Shown: positions 1-8,653, counted from the stretch's first letter. The stretch: 64,000 bases of DNA from JAHRAW01 sp963693025 (GCA_963693025.1 OY843749.1:1736001-1800000); one strand, 5' to 3'. Program-made: numbers and translations. Notes: generated by a model not told the origin, from the sequence alone.

Positions 1-492
1 AAACGGCAAGCCGTGACCGACCGAGACCATGCACATAATCATCGGAATCGACAGTAGCGTGTTGGTGCGCGAGGCGGTGAAGGCGATGGTTTTGGCTTTG
101 GCTTTTTCCTCGTCGGTGGCTTCCACGATGCCGAGCAGTTTCTTTTGATTGGGCCAGATTAGCGCCCAGACATTGATTAGCATGATGGTGCCGAGCCACG
201 CGCCGACGCCGATGGCGGTGACGCCGCCGGTGGCGAAGAAGTGCGTGACGAAGCCGCCGATATACTGCAGCGCGGCGGCGCCGGTCAGCCAGGTCGCCAG
301 CGCGCCCCAGCGAAACCACCACAGCGCGCGCGGCGCGACATATTTTGAGATGGCGGCGGGACCGGGTCCGTCGCTGTCGGCGGTGGCGTCGGCGACCGCC
401 GGGACTTGCACGAAGTTGAAGTAATACAGCAAGCCGATCCAGGTAATGCCTGCAAGGACGTGCAACCAGACGACGAGTGAAAATAGGTTCAT
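1..492 (-). CDS. puuD: PuuD-like urate hydroxylase/oxidase membrane protein, 3' part outside window
   Basis: The 164 visible residues begin MNLFSLVVWLHVLAGITWIG and contain three hydrophobic stretches (about residues 1-25, 60-82 and 90-115). Tryptophan- and histidine-rich segments such as ALWWFRWGALATWLTG, and WALIWPNQKK, resemble the PF06181 urate oxidase N-terminal membrane domain. In that family the domain is usually followed by a cytochrome c domain and takes part in purine breakdown; that part is off the left edge. The start is supported by an AGGA element about 9 bases upstream. It is the last visible gene of the minus-strand block, 37 bases after a tiny membrane peptide gene. The family call is from memory of the motif pattern and urate activity is an inference. 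Confidence 0.7.
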   Translation of the reverse strand, partial: MNLFSLVVWLHVLAGITWIGLLYYFNFVQVPAVADATADSDGPGPAAISKYVAPRALWWFRWGALATWLTGAAALQYIGGFVTHFFATGGVTAIGVGAWLGTIMLINVWALIWPNQKKLLGIVEATDEEKAKAKTIAFTASRTNTLLSIPMIMCMVSVGHGLPF

Positions 493-529
493 GATGAATT
501 TCCTGTCAAGAGTTCGATGGTTGGCGCCG

Positions 530-607
530 TTACAAAATCAGCGCGATAATGACGGCGAGCACAAAGCCGGAAATAATCGTTCCGGCGACGGTTTTCAACG
601 GGTTCAT
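530..607 (-). CDS. 25-residue single-span membrane peptide
   Basis: A very short reading frame encodes MNPLKTVAGTIISGFVLAVI followed by IALIL and a TAA stop. It has a charged start and then about 20 hydrophobic residues, so it should form one membrane span. A GGAG Shine-Dalgarno sits 8 bases before the ATG, much better than chance for such a short frame. It lies 37 bases upstream of the PuuD-like membrane gene on the same strand, so it may be a small partner of that protein. I do not recognise a named family. The ribosome binding site and the position are the main support. Confidence 0.5.
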   Translation of the reverse strand: MNPLKTVAGTIISGFVLAVIIALIL

Positions 608-736
608 TGGGATACTCCGAGCATTGAAGAAAGGATGCAACGACGCCGGCGGGCACTCGCTGCGAACGCCGGAGCATAACGCCACCGCTCGCCGATTGCA
701 ATCGGTTTGTGCGCGCGCCGCGCAACCGCGCCCGGC

Positions 737-1681
737 TTAGTAGCCGCGCGAGAAATCCGCCACGTGCGTCGGCGCGCGCCCGGCGCGCAGGCGGGTGATG
801 TTGTCGATGACGTGTTGGGCGGCGGTGGCGGGCAGGGTTTTGGCGGCGATATGCGGCGTGATATGGACGGCGTCGTGGCGCCACAGCGCGCTGGCTTTTG
901 CCAACGGCTCGTGCGCGAACACGTCCAGCGCCGCGCCCCGAATATGACCGCGGTCGAGCGCCGCCAGCAGGGCGGCTTCATCGCAATGGCCGCCGCGCCC
1001 GGCGTTGATGACGAACGCGCCTTCGGGCAGCCGCGCGAGGTTGCCGGCGCCCAGTATGTTTTCGGTTTGCGGCGTGAGCGGCAGCAGGCAGACCAGGATG
1101 TCGGTGCGCGCCAGAAACCGCCCCAGTTGCCGCTCTCCGTGGTAGGACGCGACCCCGTCGATGCGTTTTTCGGCGCGGCTCCAGCCGGCGACATCGAAGC
1201 CCAGCGAGACCAACGCCTCGGCGGCGGCGCGCCCCATCACCCCGAGACCGAGCAAGCCGACGCGCCGCTCATGCGCCGGAATTTGCGGCAGTTCGCGCCA
1301 CGCGATGTCGCGCTGCTGGGCTTCATACTGCGGCATAAAACGGTGAAAGCGCAGCACGTGATACAGCACATACTCGGTCATGCCCGCAGTCAGCGCAACG
1401 TCCACCATACGAATCACCGGCACGCCGGGCGGAACGAGGTCTTCGCCGACCAGATGGTCCAGCCCGGCGCCGAGCGAGAAGACCGCTTTCAGGTTGGGCA
1501 GGCGGGCGAGCGCACCGGGTTCCGGCTCCCACACCAGCGCGTAGTCGGCCTCCTCGGGCGCGCCGGGCGCATCCCAGCCGCGCACCTCAACATCGAAGTC
1601 CGCGAAGGCATCCGCCCACTCGGCTTGCTGCCCGAGATAGGCTTTCACCAGCAACACCTCAGTCCGTGCGCGCGCCCGCAT
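737..1681 (-). CDS. D-2-hydroxyacid dehydrogenase (glyoxylate/hydroxypyruvate reductase A-like)
   Basis: This 314-residue protein has the NAD-binding glycine motif GLLGLGVMG and the catalytic set of the D-isomer hydroxyacid dehydrogenases: Arg in NAGRG, Glu in AHEPL and His in HITPHIAA. The short N-terminal substrate lobe and overall size fit the GhrA branch, which reduces glyoxylate or hydroxypyruvate in the cytoplasm. The ATG at 1681 is chosen because it lies 4 bases after the stop of the upstream SDR; a longer start at 1711 would overlap that gene. In this operon it may reduce a 2-oxoacid made by the neighbouring dehydrogenase and hydrolase steps. The substrate is unknown. Confidence 0.85.
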   Translation of the reverse strand: MRARARTEVLLVKAYLGQQAEWADAFADFDVEVRGWDAPGAPEEADYALVWEPEPGALARLPNLKAVFSLGAGLDHLVGEDLVPPGVPVIRMVDVALTAGMTEYVLYHVLRFHRFMPQYEAQQRDIAWRELPQIPAHERRVGLLGLGVMGRAAAEALVSLGFDVAGWSRAEKRIDGVASYHGERQLGRFLARTDILVCLLPLTPQTENILGAGNLARLPEGAFVINAGRGGHCDEAALLAALDRGHIRGAALDVFAHEPLAKASALWRHDAVHITPHIAAKTLPATAAQHVIDNITRLRAGRAPTHVADFSRGY

Positions 1682-1685
1682 GGCG

Positions 1686-2462
1686 TTATTGCGCGGTGTA
1701 TCCGCCGTCAACCGGCAACATCACGCCGGTAATGTGCGGCTCGGTCGCCAGAAAAATGATTGCGCGCGCCACTTCCGCCGGCGTCGCCAGCCGCCCCTGC
1801 GGAATCAGCGCGCAGTTTTTCGCGCGGGTTTCGGCTTCGGTGACGCCCGCCGGGTGCTTGGAGAACAGCATCGGCGCGTCGATGGCGCCGGGGCAGACCG
1901 CGTTGACGGTGACGCCGTCACGCGCGCATTCCAGCGCCAGCGCGCGGGTCAGTTGCGCCACGCCGCCCTTGCTCGCGCAATACGCCGACAACTCGCGCGC
2001 GCCGACCAGCCCGACGGTCGAGGCGACGTTGACGATCGCCCCGCGCTGTTGCGCCTGCATGCGCACGAGCGCGCCGCGGCTCATCCAGAACACGCCGTCC
2101 AAATTCACCCGCATCGTGCGCGTCCACGCCTCGTCCGCGGTCTGCCCGGCGGGCGCGCGGTGAATCGTGCCGGCGTTGTTGACGAGCACGTCCAGCCGCC
2201 CGAACAGCGCATGCGCTTTGTCCAGCGCGCGGGCGCAGAAGTCGGAATCGCCGACATCGCCGGCGCACACCTCGGCCACGGTTTGCGCGCTCACCTTGTC
2301 GCGCACGCGCCGAAGTTTTTCTTCGTCGCGCCCGATGAGCAAGAGCCGCGCCTGCGCCGCCGCCAGCGCCTCGCAGACGGCTTCGCCCACCCCCGACCCG
2401 GCGCCGGTGACGACCGCCGCCGCCTCGCGCAAGTCAAACCGCTCGTCCGCCGCCGCCATCAT
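1686..2462 (-). CDS. SDR-family NAD(P)-dependent oxidoreductase
   Basis: A classical short-chain dehydrogenase of 258 residues. It has the cofactor motif TGAGSGVGEA, the structural NNAG motif, the catalytic Ser in NVASTVG and the Tyr-Lys pair in YCASK. The ATG at 2462 overlaps the TGA of the upstream SDR as ATGA, which indicates translational coupling and fixes the start. Next to an FAH-fold hydrolase and a sugar-type epimerase it could be a 2-keto-3-deoxy-aldonate dehydrogenase of a non-phosphorylating deoxy-sugar pathway, but substrate cannot be read from sequence. Many SDRs are mis-annotated as 3-oxoacyl-ACP reductase (FabG). This one is in a catabolic operon, not a fatty-acid one. Confidence 0.85.
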   Translation of the reverse strand: MMAAADERFDLREAAAVVTGAGSGVGEAVCEALAAAQARLLLIGRDEEKLRRVRDKVSAQTVAEVCAGDVGDSDFCARALDKAHALFGRLDVLVNNAGTIHRAPAGQTADEAWTRTMRVNLDGVFWMSRGALVRMQAQQRGAIVNVASTVGLVGARELSAYCASKGGVAQLTRALALECARDGVTVNAVCPGAIDAPMLFSKHPAGVTEAETRAKNCALIPQGRLATPAEVARAIIFLATEPHITGVMLPVDGGYTAQ

Positions 2463-3238
2463 GGTGACAGCGGCGGCAGCGGCAGGCACGCGGTGCGCCC
2501 GCCGTCGTGAACATAGATTTGCCCGCTGGCGAACGCCGCCCCATCGCCCGCCAGCCACAGCACGACCTCGGCAATGTCTTCGGGCGCTCCGATACGCCCC
2601 GCCGGGTGCAGCGCGCGGATGGCGGCGCGCGCTTTTTCCGGGTCGGGGTATTGCGCGAGGAGGTTTTCGTTGAGCGGCGTGTCAATCCAACCGGGTGCGA
2701 CGGCGTTGCAGCGAATGTTGTCGGCGCCGTATTCCAGCGCGATGTTTCGGGTCAGGCTGTGCACCGCGCCTTTGGAGGCGGCGTAGGCGGCGTGCAGCGG
2801 GTTGGCGCCGCGCGCTTCAATCGAGCCGATATTGACGATGACGCCGCCGCCGCCGTCACCCTCACCGCGCATCGCGCGAAGCACGTGTTTGGCGCATAAA
2901 AAAACGCCGCGCACATTGACCGCCATCACCCGCTCCCATTCTTCCACCTCGGTCTGCGCGATGCTTTTTTCGAGCGCAAGACCCGCGTTGTTGACCAAAA
3001 TGTCGATGCCGCCGTGGCGCTCCAGCGCAAAATCAACCAGCGCGCGAACATCGTCTTCGCAACTCACATCGGTGCGCCGAAACACCAAGTCGCCCTCATC
3101 CGCCGGCGGCGCCTTAACATCCGCCACAATAACGCGCGCCCCCGCCGCCACAAAGCGCCGCGCAATGGCGAGCCCAATCCCCTGCGCGCCGCCGGTGACC
3201 ACGGCGATTTTCCCGCCAAAACCCGCCTCACTCATCAT
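2459..3238 (-). CDS. SDR-family oxidoreductase (sugar dehydrogenase-like)
   Basis: A 259-residue short-chain dehydrogenase with TGGAQGIGLA at residues 16-25, NNAG, Ser in NIGSIEA and the YAASK active-site pair. The Asp-rich cofactor edge (VIVADV) suggests preference for NAD over NADP. It precedes the second SDR, overlapping it by four bases, and follows the FAH-family gene by 23 bases. The C-terminus is odd: after the normal SDR ending VHDGG there is a proline-leucine tail (CLPLPPLSP), probably just local drift. A role as the first sugar or alcohol dehydrogenase of the pathway is plausible but unproven. Confidence 0.85.
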   Translation of the reverse strand: MMSEAGFGGKIAVVTGGAQGIGLAIARRFVAAGARVIVADVKAPPADEGDLVFRRTDVSCEDDVRALVDFALERHGGIDILVNNAGLALEKSIAQTEVEEWERVMAVNVRGVFLCAKHVLRAMRGEGDGGGGVIVNIGSIEARGANPLHAAYAASKGAVHSLTRNIALEYGADNIRCNAVAPGWIDTPLNENLLAQYPDPEKARAAIRALHPAGRIGAPEDIAEVVLWLAGDGAAFASGQIYVHDGGRTACLPLPPLSP

Positions 3239-3261
3239 GCGCCACCGCTAATTCGCCAACC

Positions 3262-4107
3262 CTAGCCGCCGATGACGCGCACGGCTTGCTCGCCGAGTCC
3301 GTCGATGCGGAGGCTGAGCGCGTCGCCGGGGCGCAGATAGCGCGGCGGTTTCATTCCGTAGCCGACGCCCGGCGGCGTGCCGGTAATCATCAAGTCGCCC
3401 GGCTGCCACGACATATAGGTTGACACGGCGGCGATGAGCTCGGCCACCGAGAAAATCATGTCGGCGGAATTGCCGGCTTGCATGCGCTCGCCGTTCAGCG
3501 ACAGTTCCAAATTGAGGTTTTGCGGGTCGGGCACTTCATCGCGGGTCACCAGCCACGGACCGAGCGGGGCGAAGGTGTCGGCGCTTTTCCCCTTGCTCCA
3601 CTGCGTGCCGCGCAGCAACTGATAGTCGCGCTCGGACACGTCGTTGGCGATGCAATAACCGGCGACATGCGCGAGCGCGTTGGCTTGCGCAATGTAGCGC
3701 CCGCCCTTGCCGATGACCACCGCCAACTCGACTTCCCAGTCGGTCTGCTCGCTGCCGCGCGGCAACAGCAAATCGTCGTGGGGACCGCTGAGCGCGCTGG
3801 TCGCTTTCAGGAAGATAATCGGCTCGGTCGGCGCTTCCAGCCCGGCCTCGGCGGCGTGCGCGCGGTAGTTCAAGCCGATGCCGACGATTTTTCCGACACC
3901 GCTGAGCGGTGCGCCCAATCTCGGTGGCGGGGAAGCGGAAACGCGCGGCAGGCTTTCCATCTTCGCCGCCATGCGCGCCGGCGAGCCGTCCGCCAGCGTG
4001 GCGCCGTTCCAGTCGGCGACCCACTCGGAGGCGTCACGCAACGCGCCGTCGCCGTCAAGGATGCCGGGCTTTTCCCGCCCTTTTTCGCCGAAGCGGACGA
4101 GTTTCAT
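3262..4107 (-). CDS. Fumarylacetoacetate hydrolase family protein
   Basis: The 281-residue protein starts MKLVRFGEKGREKPGILD, the typical N-terminus of the FAH subfamily that includes 2,4-diketo-3-deoxy-L-fuconate/rhamnonate hydrolases and 2-hydroxyhepta-2,4-diene-1,7-dioate isomerases. It has GIGLNYRAHAAE and the metal-binding segment with Glu, Glu and Asp around ANDVSERDYQ and WEVELAVVIGKG. These enzymes cleave or isomerise C-C bonds in 2-oxo acids using Mg or Mn in the cytoplasm. It sits 10 bases after the epimerase gene and just before the SDR pair. That combination fits the C-C cleavage step of a sugar-acid pathway, but aromatic-ring catabolism is an alternative. Confidence 0.85.
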   Translation of the reverse strand: MKLVRFGEKGREKPGILDGDGALRDASEWVADWNGATLADGSPARMAAKMESLPRVSASPPPRLGAPLSGVGKIVGIGLNYRAHAAEAGLEAPTEPIIFLKATSALSGPHDDLLLPRGSEQTDWEVELAVVIGKGGRYIAQANALAHVAGYCIANDVSERDYQLLRGTQWSKGKSADTFAPLGPWLVTRDEVPDPQNLNLELSLNGERMQAGNSADMIFSVAELIAAVSTYMSWQPGDLMITGTPPGVGYGMKPPRYLRPGDALSLRIDGLGEQAVRVIGG

Positions 4108-4117
4108 CGAGGCGCTT

Positions 4118-5092
4118 TCATTGCGGGGTTTTCACTGCTTTGTCCGCTGCGATGTCGGCGAGCCCCATCCGCCCTTCGTCCACCCGGCGCGCGAACAGCG
4201 CCAGCGTCTCGCCCAGCCCGTCCTCAAAGGAGAAGCGGGCGTAGTCGCCAATATGCGCGCGCAGCGGGTCGTCGCTCATGTCGGCGGGGAAGGGCAGCGG
4301 CGCGCCTTCGCAGCGAAGCGCCGCTTGCGGGTGGCGTGCGCGAATCATCTCCACGACCTCCTCCACGGTTTTCATCACGCCGTTCAAATTGAACACATGC
4401 GCGCCGCGCTGCTCGGTTGAGACGGCTTGGATGAACGCCGCGGCGGCCTCGGCGGCATACACGAACCCGACCGCGCCGGTGAACGGAATCACGAACGGTT
4501 GTTGCAACACGCCGGCGAGCATCGCCACGGTCGGCGCGGCGCTCATGCCGCGGTCGCGCGCCGCACCATACACCACGCTCGGGCGGATGCCGATGCTCGG
4601 CACTTGCCAGTCCTGCCAATAGACGCGCGCGGTTTGCTCGTTGTGGATTTTGCTCGCGCCATACAGCGTCTCCAGCCACGGATTGTCGCCCATCGCGGTC
4701 GCCGCCACCGAACTGGCGTAGGCGATTGGCGGGGTTTGACCGGCGCCGCACTGCCGCGCCGCCTCAAAGATATTGACGCCGCCGAGGGCGTTGACGCGCG
4801 TGCCGAGCACCGGGTCGGCCTTGCAGAAAGGAACCTGCAACGCCGCGAGGTGAATCACCGCGCGCGGTCGGTGGCGCGTGAAGACTTCGCGCACGCGCTC
4901 AAAATCGGACACGTCCCCGGTCTCCCAGCAAACCGAGTCGGCTTGCGCCGGGTCGTCGTTGAGCAACGCCAGCCGGCGGCGGTCGGCGGACAGGTCAAAC
5001 GCGACCACCTCCGCGCCGGACTCGCACAGCCGCGCCACCGTCCACGCGCCGATGCAGCCGCCGGCGCCGGTCACCAACACCGGAGCCGGCAT
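4118..5092 (-). CDS. NAD-dependent epimerase/dehydratase family protein
   Basis: An extended SDR of 324 residues with VTGAGGCIGAW at residues 7-17, consistent with the GxxGxxG cofactor motif, and the Tyr-Lys pair in YGASKIHNEQ. The C-terminal half carries typical substrate-pocket elements (RPSVVYG, and a Thr/Val-rich segment MKTVEEVVEMI). Members epimerise or dehydrogenate nucleotide sugars, free sugar acids or lactones. Its ATG shares its A with the TGA of the upstream oxygenase gene (TGATG), so the two are likely co-translated. In this catabolic block it more likely acts on a free sugar acid than in envelope synthesis. Confidence 0.85.
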   Translation of the reverse strand: MPAPVLVTGAGGCIGAWTVARLCESGAEVVAFDLSADRRRLALLNDDPAQADSVCWETGDVSDFERVREVFTRHRPRAVIHLAALQVPFCKADPVLGTRVNALGGVNIFEAARQCGAGQTPPIAYASSVAATAMGDNPWLETLYGASKIHNEQTARVYWQDWQVPSIGIRPSVVYGAARDRGMSAAPTVAMLAGVLQQPFVIPFTGAVGFVYAAEAAAAFIQAVSTEQRGAHVFNLNGVMKTVEEVVEMIRARHPQAALRCEGAPLPFPADMSDDPLRAHIGDYARFSFEDGLGETLALFARRVDEGRMGLADIAADKAVKTPQ

Positions 5093-6111
5093 CAGCCGCC
5101 GCCCTCGTCTGCGGCGCCCTCGTTGGCGGCACGCAAGGTCGCCGCATAACGCGTCAGACCCGCTACCGAGGAATCGATGGCGGTGGCGATTTGCTCCCCG
5201 GATGCCGCCAGCGGCAGGTCGTCAATCAGCCGCCCGAGATTGTCGCGCGCCAGCCACGCCTCGTGGCGCGCCAGTTCGGTCAGCATGCCGGGGTCGCCCC
5301 AGCGGCTCAGCGAGTCCACGTTGGTGCGGTCGGTTTTTTCCTCGCCGACGACCACGAACGAGGGCAGCAGCGTGACCCGCTCGGCTTTTTCCCGCAAGCG
5401 CCGGGCGCGGTGAAAGACCAGATTGCCTTGTTGCAAAAACCCGTATCCCGCCGCCGGGAACACCACGGTGTTGACGCGCTCCGGCGGCAGGTCGTTCTGC
5501 GTTCCGCGCACGCCGCTGATGCCGAGAATGCCCTCGCCTTCGGCTTGCGTGCCGTGAAAATACTGGAACTCGCCGCCGCGATACGCCGCCGGGTCGGTCA
5601 GCAAAATAACCGCGTCAAAGGAAACCGAATCCACGTGCCAGGTGTCAATCGCACGCGTGATGTCCTCGGGCGCGTAGTTGATGCCGCACGCGACCGCCGG
5701 CACCGAATGCCGCGCCAGCGCCGCGCCCGCGAGGTCGGACAGCAACTCAAGCAACTGCGGACACTCGCAGAAATCACGCACAAACCGCGACCGGTAACCG
5801 GCGCCGCGAATATACGACCCGAGCCGGTTCTCCCCGGTGGCGGTCGCCTCGTTGCGATTGGACTTCATTCGCCCCGCCAACTCCCGCAAAACCGCCACCC
5901 CCTCATCCGAAAAAACCCGAAAAGGCGCCGTCAACCCCAGCGGCGACGGACTCTGCGCGATAGTCGCCGCATCGTAACCAAGCTCCGCCAGCGAAACCCC
6001 TCCCCCCGGCCCCTCAAGCGCCAAATGCCGCCCGGCATCAAACACCGGCTCACCCCGCAAACGAACATAAGCCGCCGGCTTGTCAGCGGGAAAAGGCAGG
6101 GTGGTTTTCAT
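5092..6111 (-). CDS. Putative 2-oxoglutarate/Fe(II)-dependent oxygenase
   Basis: The 339-residue protein has WHVDSVSFD near residue 160, a plausible HxD iron ligand pair, and a later FHRARRLREKAERVT segment that could give the distal His and the Arg that binds 2-oxoglutarate. The spacing resembles phytanoyl-CoA dioxygenase-like enzymes. It is first in a tightly packed run with the epimerase. A structured repeat copy lies immediately upstream (6192-6318), separating it from the enolase gene. The fold call is from a weak motif, so the oxygenase function is tentative. If right, it would hydroxylate a small polar substrate entering the pathway. Confidence 0.5.
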   Translation of the reverse strand: MKTTLPFPADKPAAYVRLRGEPVFDAGRHLALEGPGGGVSLAELGYDAATIAQSPSPLGLTAPFRVFSDEGVAVLRELAGRMKSNRNEATATGENRLGSYIRGAGYRSRFVRDFCECPQLLELLSDLAGAALARHSVPAVACGINYAPEDITRAIDTWHVDSVSFDAVILLTDPAAYRGGEFQYFHGTQAEGEGILGISGVRGTQNDLPPERVNTVVFPAAGYGFLQQGNLVFHRARRLREKAERVTLLPSFVVVGEEKTDRTNVDSLSRWGDPGMLTELARHEAWLARDNLGRLIDDLPLAASGEQIATAIDSSVAGLTRYAATLRAANEGAADEGGG

Positions 6112-6191
6112 CGGGCACGGGTTCGATTACACGGGTGGCGGGCGGGCTTACTATAACAACAGAGCGCATTGTTCGCCAGCCGCCACCACTT

Positions 6192-6318
6192 CGTCACTCT
6201 CGAACGGTAGAAAAATAACCCCCAACCTGAGGGAGATTCCCGAGGTCGTAAGTGTCCGGTAAGCCGCCGCTTAAAAGAAAAAGCGCGGCGGCAACGGACA
6301 CTAACGCTCGAAATGACG
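6192..6318. repeat. Structured 200-bp repeat, internally deleted copy
   Basis: This copy begins CGTCACTCTCGAACGGTAG and ends CTAACGCTCGAAATGACG, the inverted ends of the repeat family seen at 32956, 53127, 53340, 58778 and 58989. The central part of the first stem is missing, but the second stem is present: AGTGTCCG and CGGACACT enclosing CCGCCGC and GCGCGGCGG. It separates the oxygenase gene from the enolase gene and could form a strong hairpin in a read-through transcript. Confidence 0.85.
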
Positions 6319-6365
6319 AGTAAGGGAAGTCGCGCACCACATCGCATTAAAACCAACCCAACCAC

Positions 6366-7469
6366 TCACCCATAACTCACCACCGGCGCACCGAATTGTG
6401 TCTCGTCCGGGATGACGCCCAAGCCGGGGGCGTCAGGGAGTCGGATGTGGCCGGAGGTTATGCGGATGCCGTTTTTGGGGTCGTAGTGGCCAGTGATGTG
6501 GGGTTGGGCTAGCCATACGCCTTCCAGCAGGCGGGGTTCTACGGTGGCGGCGATTTGGGTGCAGGCGGCGGCGATGATGTCGCCGCCCCAGGCGTCGTCG
6601 CAAGTGTGCGGCATTGACCTGGCGGCGCACAGGTCGCGGAAGGCGGTGAAGGGTTGCAGGCCGCCGAGGCGCGTGATTTTCATGCCGAAGCCGTCGCACA
6701 GGCCGCCGCCCAGTGCGCGCAACACCGTGCTTAAATCGGCGGCGCTTTCGTCCAAATAAACGGCATGCGACAGCCGCCCGCGGAGCGTGGCGATTTCCTC
6801 CAGCGTGTTGCACGGCTGCTCCATCACGAAGGGAATGTCGGGGCATTCGCGGCTGACGCGCAATGCGTCTCGCGTGCTCCAGCCGCGGTTGGCGTCCACC
6901 GCCAGGCGCATGGAATCGCCGACCGATTCCCACACCTTGCGCACCACCTCAATGTCGGTCTCGACCGCCCGCCCGCCGACTTTGATTTGCATTCGCGGAT
7001 AACCCTCCTTGCGCTTATCAATGGCGAGGCGGGCGATGTCGTCCGGCGCGCCGATGCCGCAGGCGTAATACGACGGCACCTTGTCGGTCACCGCCCCGCC
7101 CAGCAGGTCGGCGAGGCGCACGCCGTAATGCTTGCCGAGCAGGTCGTGCGCGGCAATGTCGATGGCGGCTTTGGCGTAGGCGTGGCCGTTCAAGCGCAAG
7201 TCCATCGCGCGGTGCAGCGACAACGGCAACACGCGCTCGCCAATCAACGCCGGCGCGATTTCAAACAACGCCGCGCGCGCGCCGCCGGCGTGGTGCGGCT
7301 GGTAGGTCGGACCGACCGGGCAGGTTTCGCCCCAGCCAATCAAGCCGTTGTCCGCCACCAGTTTGACGAGCGTGGTGTCGAGCGCGTGGACGCTCGCCGA
7401 TGAATAGCGGTAGGGCTCGCCGGCAACCGGCAAGTCGTGCTGATAAATATGGGCTTCCGCAATTCGCAT
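6366..7469 (-). CDS. Mandelate racemase/muconate lactonizing enzyme family (hydroxyproline epimerase/dehydratase-like)
   Basis: This 367-residue enolase-superfamily protein has a capping domain and then a barrel with the base motif MQIKVGG (a QxK version of KxK), metal ligands in AVDANRGW, VMEQPC and VYLDESA, and the opposite catalytic Lys in GMKITRLGG. Paired lysines and the QIK form resemble the muconate lactonizing subgroup that includes hydroxyproline-betaine 2-epimerase and cis-3-hydroxy-L-proline dehydratase. The ATG at 7469 is 10 bases downstream of the alcohol dehydrogenase stop and opens a clean family N-terminus (MRIAEAHIYQ). The reaction starts with proton abstraction next to a carboxylate. 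The exact substrate is undetermined. Confidence 0.85.
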   Translation of the reverse strand: MRIAEAHIYQHDLPVAGEPYRYSSASVHALDTTLVKLVADNGLIGWGETCPVGPTYQPHHAGGARAALFEIAPALIGERVLPLSLHRAMDLRLNGHAYAKAAIDIAAHDLLGKHYGVRLADLLGGAVTDKVPSYYACGIGAPDDIARLAIDKRKEGYPRMQIKVGGRAVETDIEVVRKVWESVGDSMRLAVDANRGWSTRDALRVSRECPDIPFVMEQPCNTLEEIATLRGRLSHAVYLDESAADLSTVLRALGGGLCDGFGMKITRLGGLQPFTAFRDLCAARSMPHTCDDAWGGDIIAAACTQIAATVEPRLLEGVWLAQPHITGHYDPKNGIRITSGHIRLPDAPGLGVIPDETQFGAPVVSYG

Positions 7470-7479
7470 GATGGCGCTT

Positions 7480-8574
7480 CTACGGTGCCACTTCCGGCGG
7501 CAGTAGCACCAGTTTGCCGGTGTGTTTTTTGGCGAGGAAGTCGGCTTGCGCGGTGGCGATGTCGGACAACGGATAGGTGCGCGCCACCAGTGGGCGGATT
7601 TCGCCGCGTTCAATGTAGGCGATGAGGTTTTCAAACACGATGTCGTCTTGATAAGTGCAGCCGAAAAACGACAGGTCTTTGAGATACAGCGTGCGAACAT
7701 CCAGTTCCACCAGCGGGCCGGCAATCGCGCCGGCGGTTGCGTAACGTCCGCCTTTTCGCAATACATCGAGCAACTGCGGCCAGTTCGGTCCGGCGACCAA
7801 ATCGACCACCAAATCAACCGAGTCGGCGCCCATTTCGGTGCGCAGGTCGGCGTTGCGGTCGAGCACGCGTTGTGCGCCGAGCGCGGCGACTTCATCGGCT
7901 TTCGCCGCCGCCGCCAGCGCGACCACGGTGGCGCCGCGCCGCGCCGCGAGTTGCACCGCCGCCGAGCCGACCCCGCCGGATGCGCCGGTTACCAGCACCG
8001 TCTCCGCGCCCGCGCCCGCGCGGTGCAGCAGGTTTTCGGCGGTGGAATACGCGCACGGAATGGACGCCAACTCGGCGTCGCTCCAATCGCAATTCACCGC
8101 GTAGGTGTCGCGCGCCGGGGCTTTGGCGAACTGGGCGAAGGCGCCGTCGTATTCCGAGCCAAACGTGTGGCATTCAAACGGTCGTTCGCTCGCATAGCCG
8201 TGCATCATGCAGCGCACCAGCACGCGCTCGCCGATGCGCTCCGCCGAGACGCCCTCGCCCACGGCAACTATGCGCCCGCACACGTCCGCGCCTTGAATGC
8301 GCGGGAAGTGCAGCGCGCCGTCCCAGCCGCCGTCATCGGCGCCGGCGTGCGCGAAGCCGCCCTCGCCGCCGTCGCCCGTGGCGGCATCCACCGATTTGGA
8401 ATACCACGCGATGCGCGTGTTGATGTCGGTGTTGTTGATGCCGGCGGCGGCGACTTGAATCAACACCTCCCCCGCCGCCGCCCGCGGCACCGCCACATCG
8501 GTGCAATACTCCAGTTTATCGACGCCGCCGTGCCCGGTCAGCAACACCGCCGTCATGGTCGCCGGTATCGTCAT
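7480..8574 (-). CDS. Zinc-binding dehydrogenase, MDR superfamily
   Basis: A 364-residue medium-chain dehydrogenase/quinone-reductase protein. The N-terminal GroES-like half has AAAGEVLIQVAAAGINNTD, and the cofactor half has VTGASGGVGSAAVQLAARRG. An unusual insert of about 25 residues rich in Gly and Asp (around residues 60-85) separates the first segments, and the classic structural-zinc cysteines are absent. The ATG at 8574 is preferred because GGAGG lies 5 bases upstream. It is followed 10 bases later by the enolase gene. It could oxidise an alcohol substrate or a pathway intermediate with NAD(P). Confidence 0.85.
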   Translation of the reverse strand: MTIPATMTAVLLTGHGGVDKLEYCTDVAVPRAAAGEVLIQVAAAGINNTDINTRIAWYSKSVDAATGDGGEGGFAHAGADDGGWDGALHFPRIQGADVCGRIVAVGEGVSAERIGERVLVRCMMHGYASERPFECHTFGSEYDGAFAQFAKAPARDTYAVNCDWSDAELASIPCAYSTAENLLHRAGAGAETVLVTGASGGVGSAAVQLAARRGATVVALAAAAKADEVAALGAQRVLDRNADLRTEMGADSVDLVVDLVAGPNWPQLLDVLRKGGRYATAGAIAGPLVELDVRTLYLKDLSFFGCTYQDDIVFENLIAYIERGEIRPLVARTYPLSDIATAQADFLAKKHTGKLVLLPPEVAP

Positions 8575-8653
8575 TGTTTCCTCCAAATTAGCGCAATGGG
8601 TGGCGAGTAACCTTACCATTTTTAGGCAAACAGGGCGTGGTGGCCCCCCACTT

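Noticed and set aside
707..1732. Plus-strand open frame of 341 codons
   Set aside because: It lies fully opposite the hydroxyacid dehydrogenase, which shows clear cofactor and catalytic motifs.
6115..6135. GGTTCGATTAC resembling a tRNA T-arm
   Set aside because: No acceptor stem, anticodon arm or D-arm could be fitted around it.
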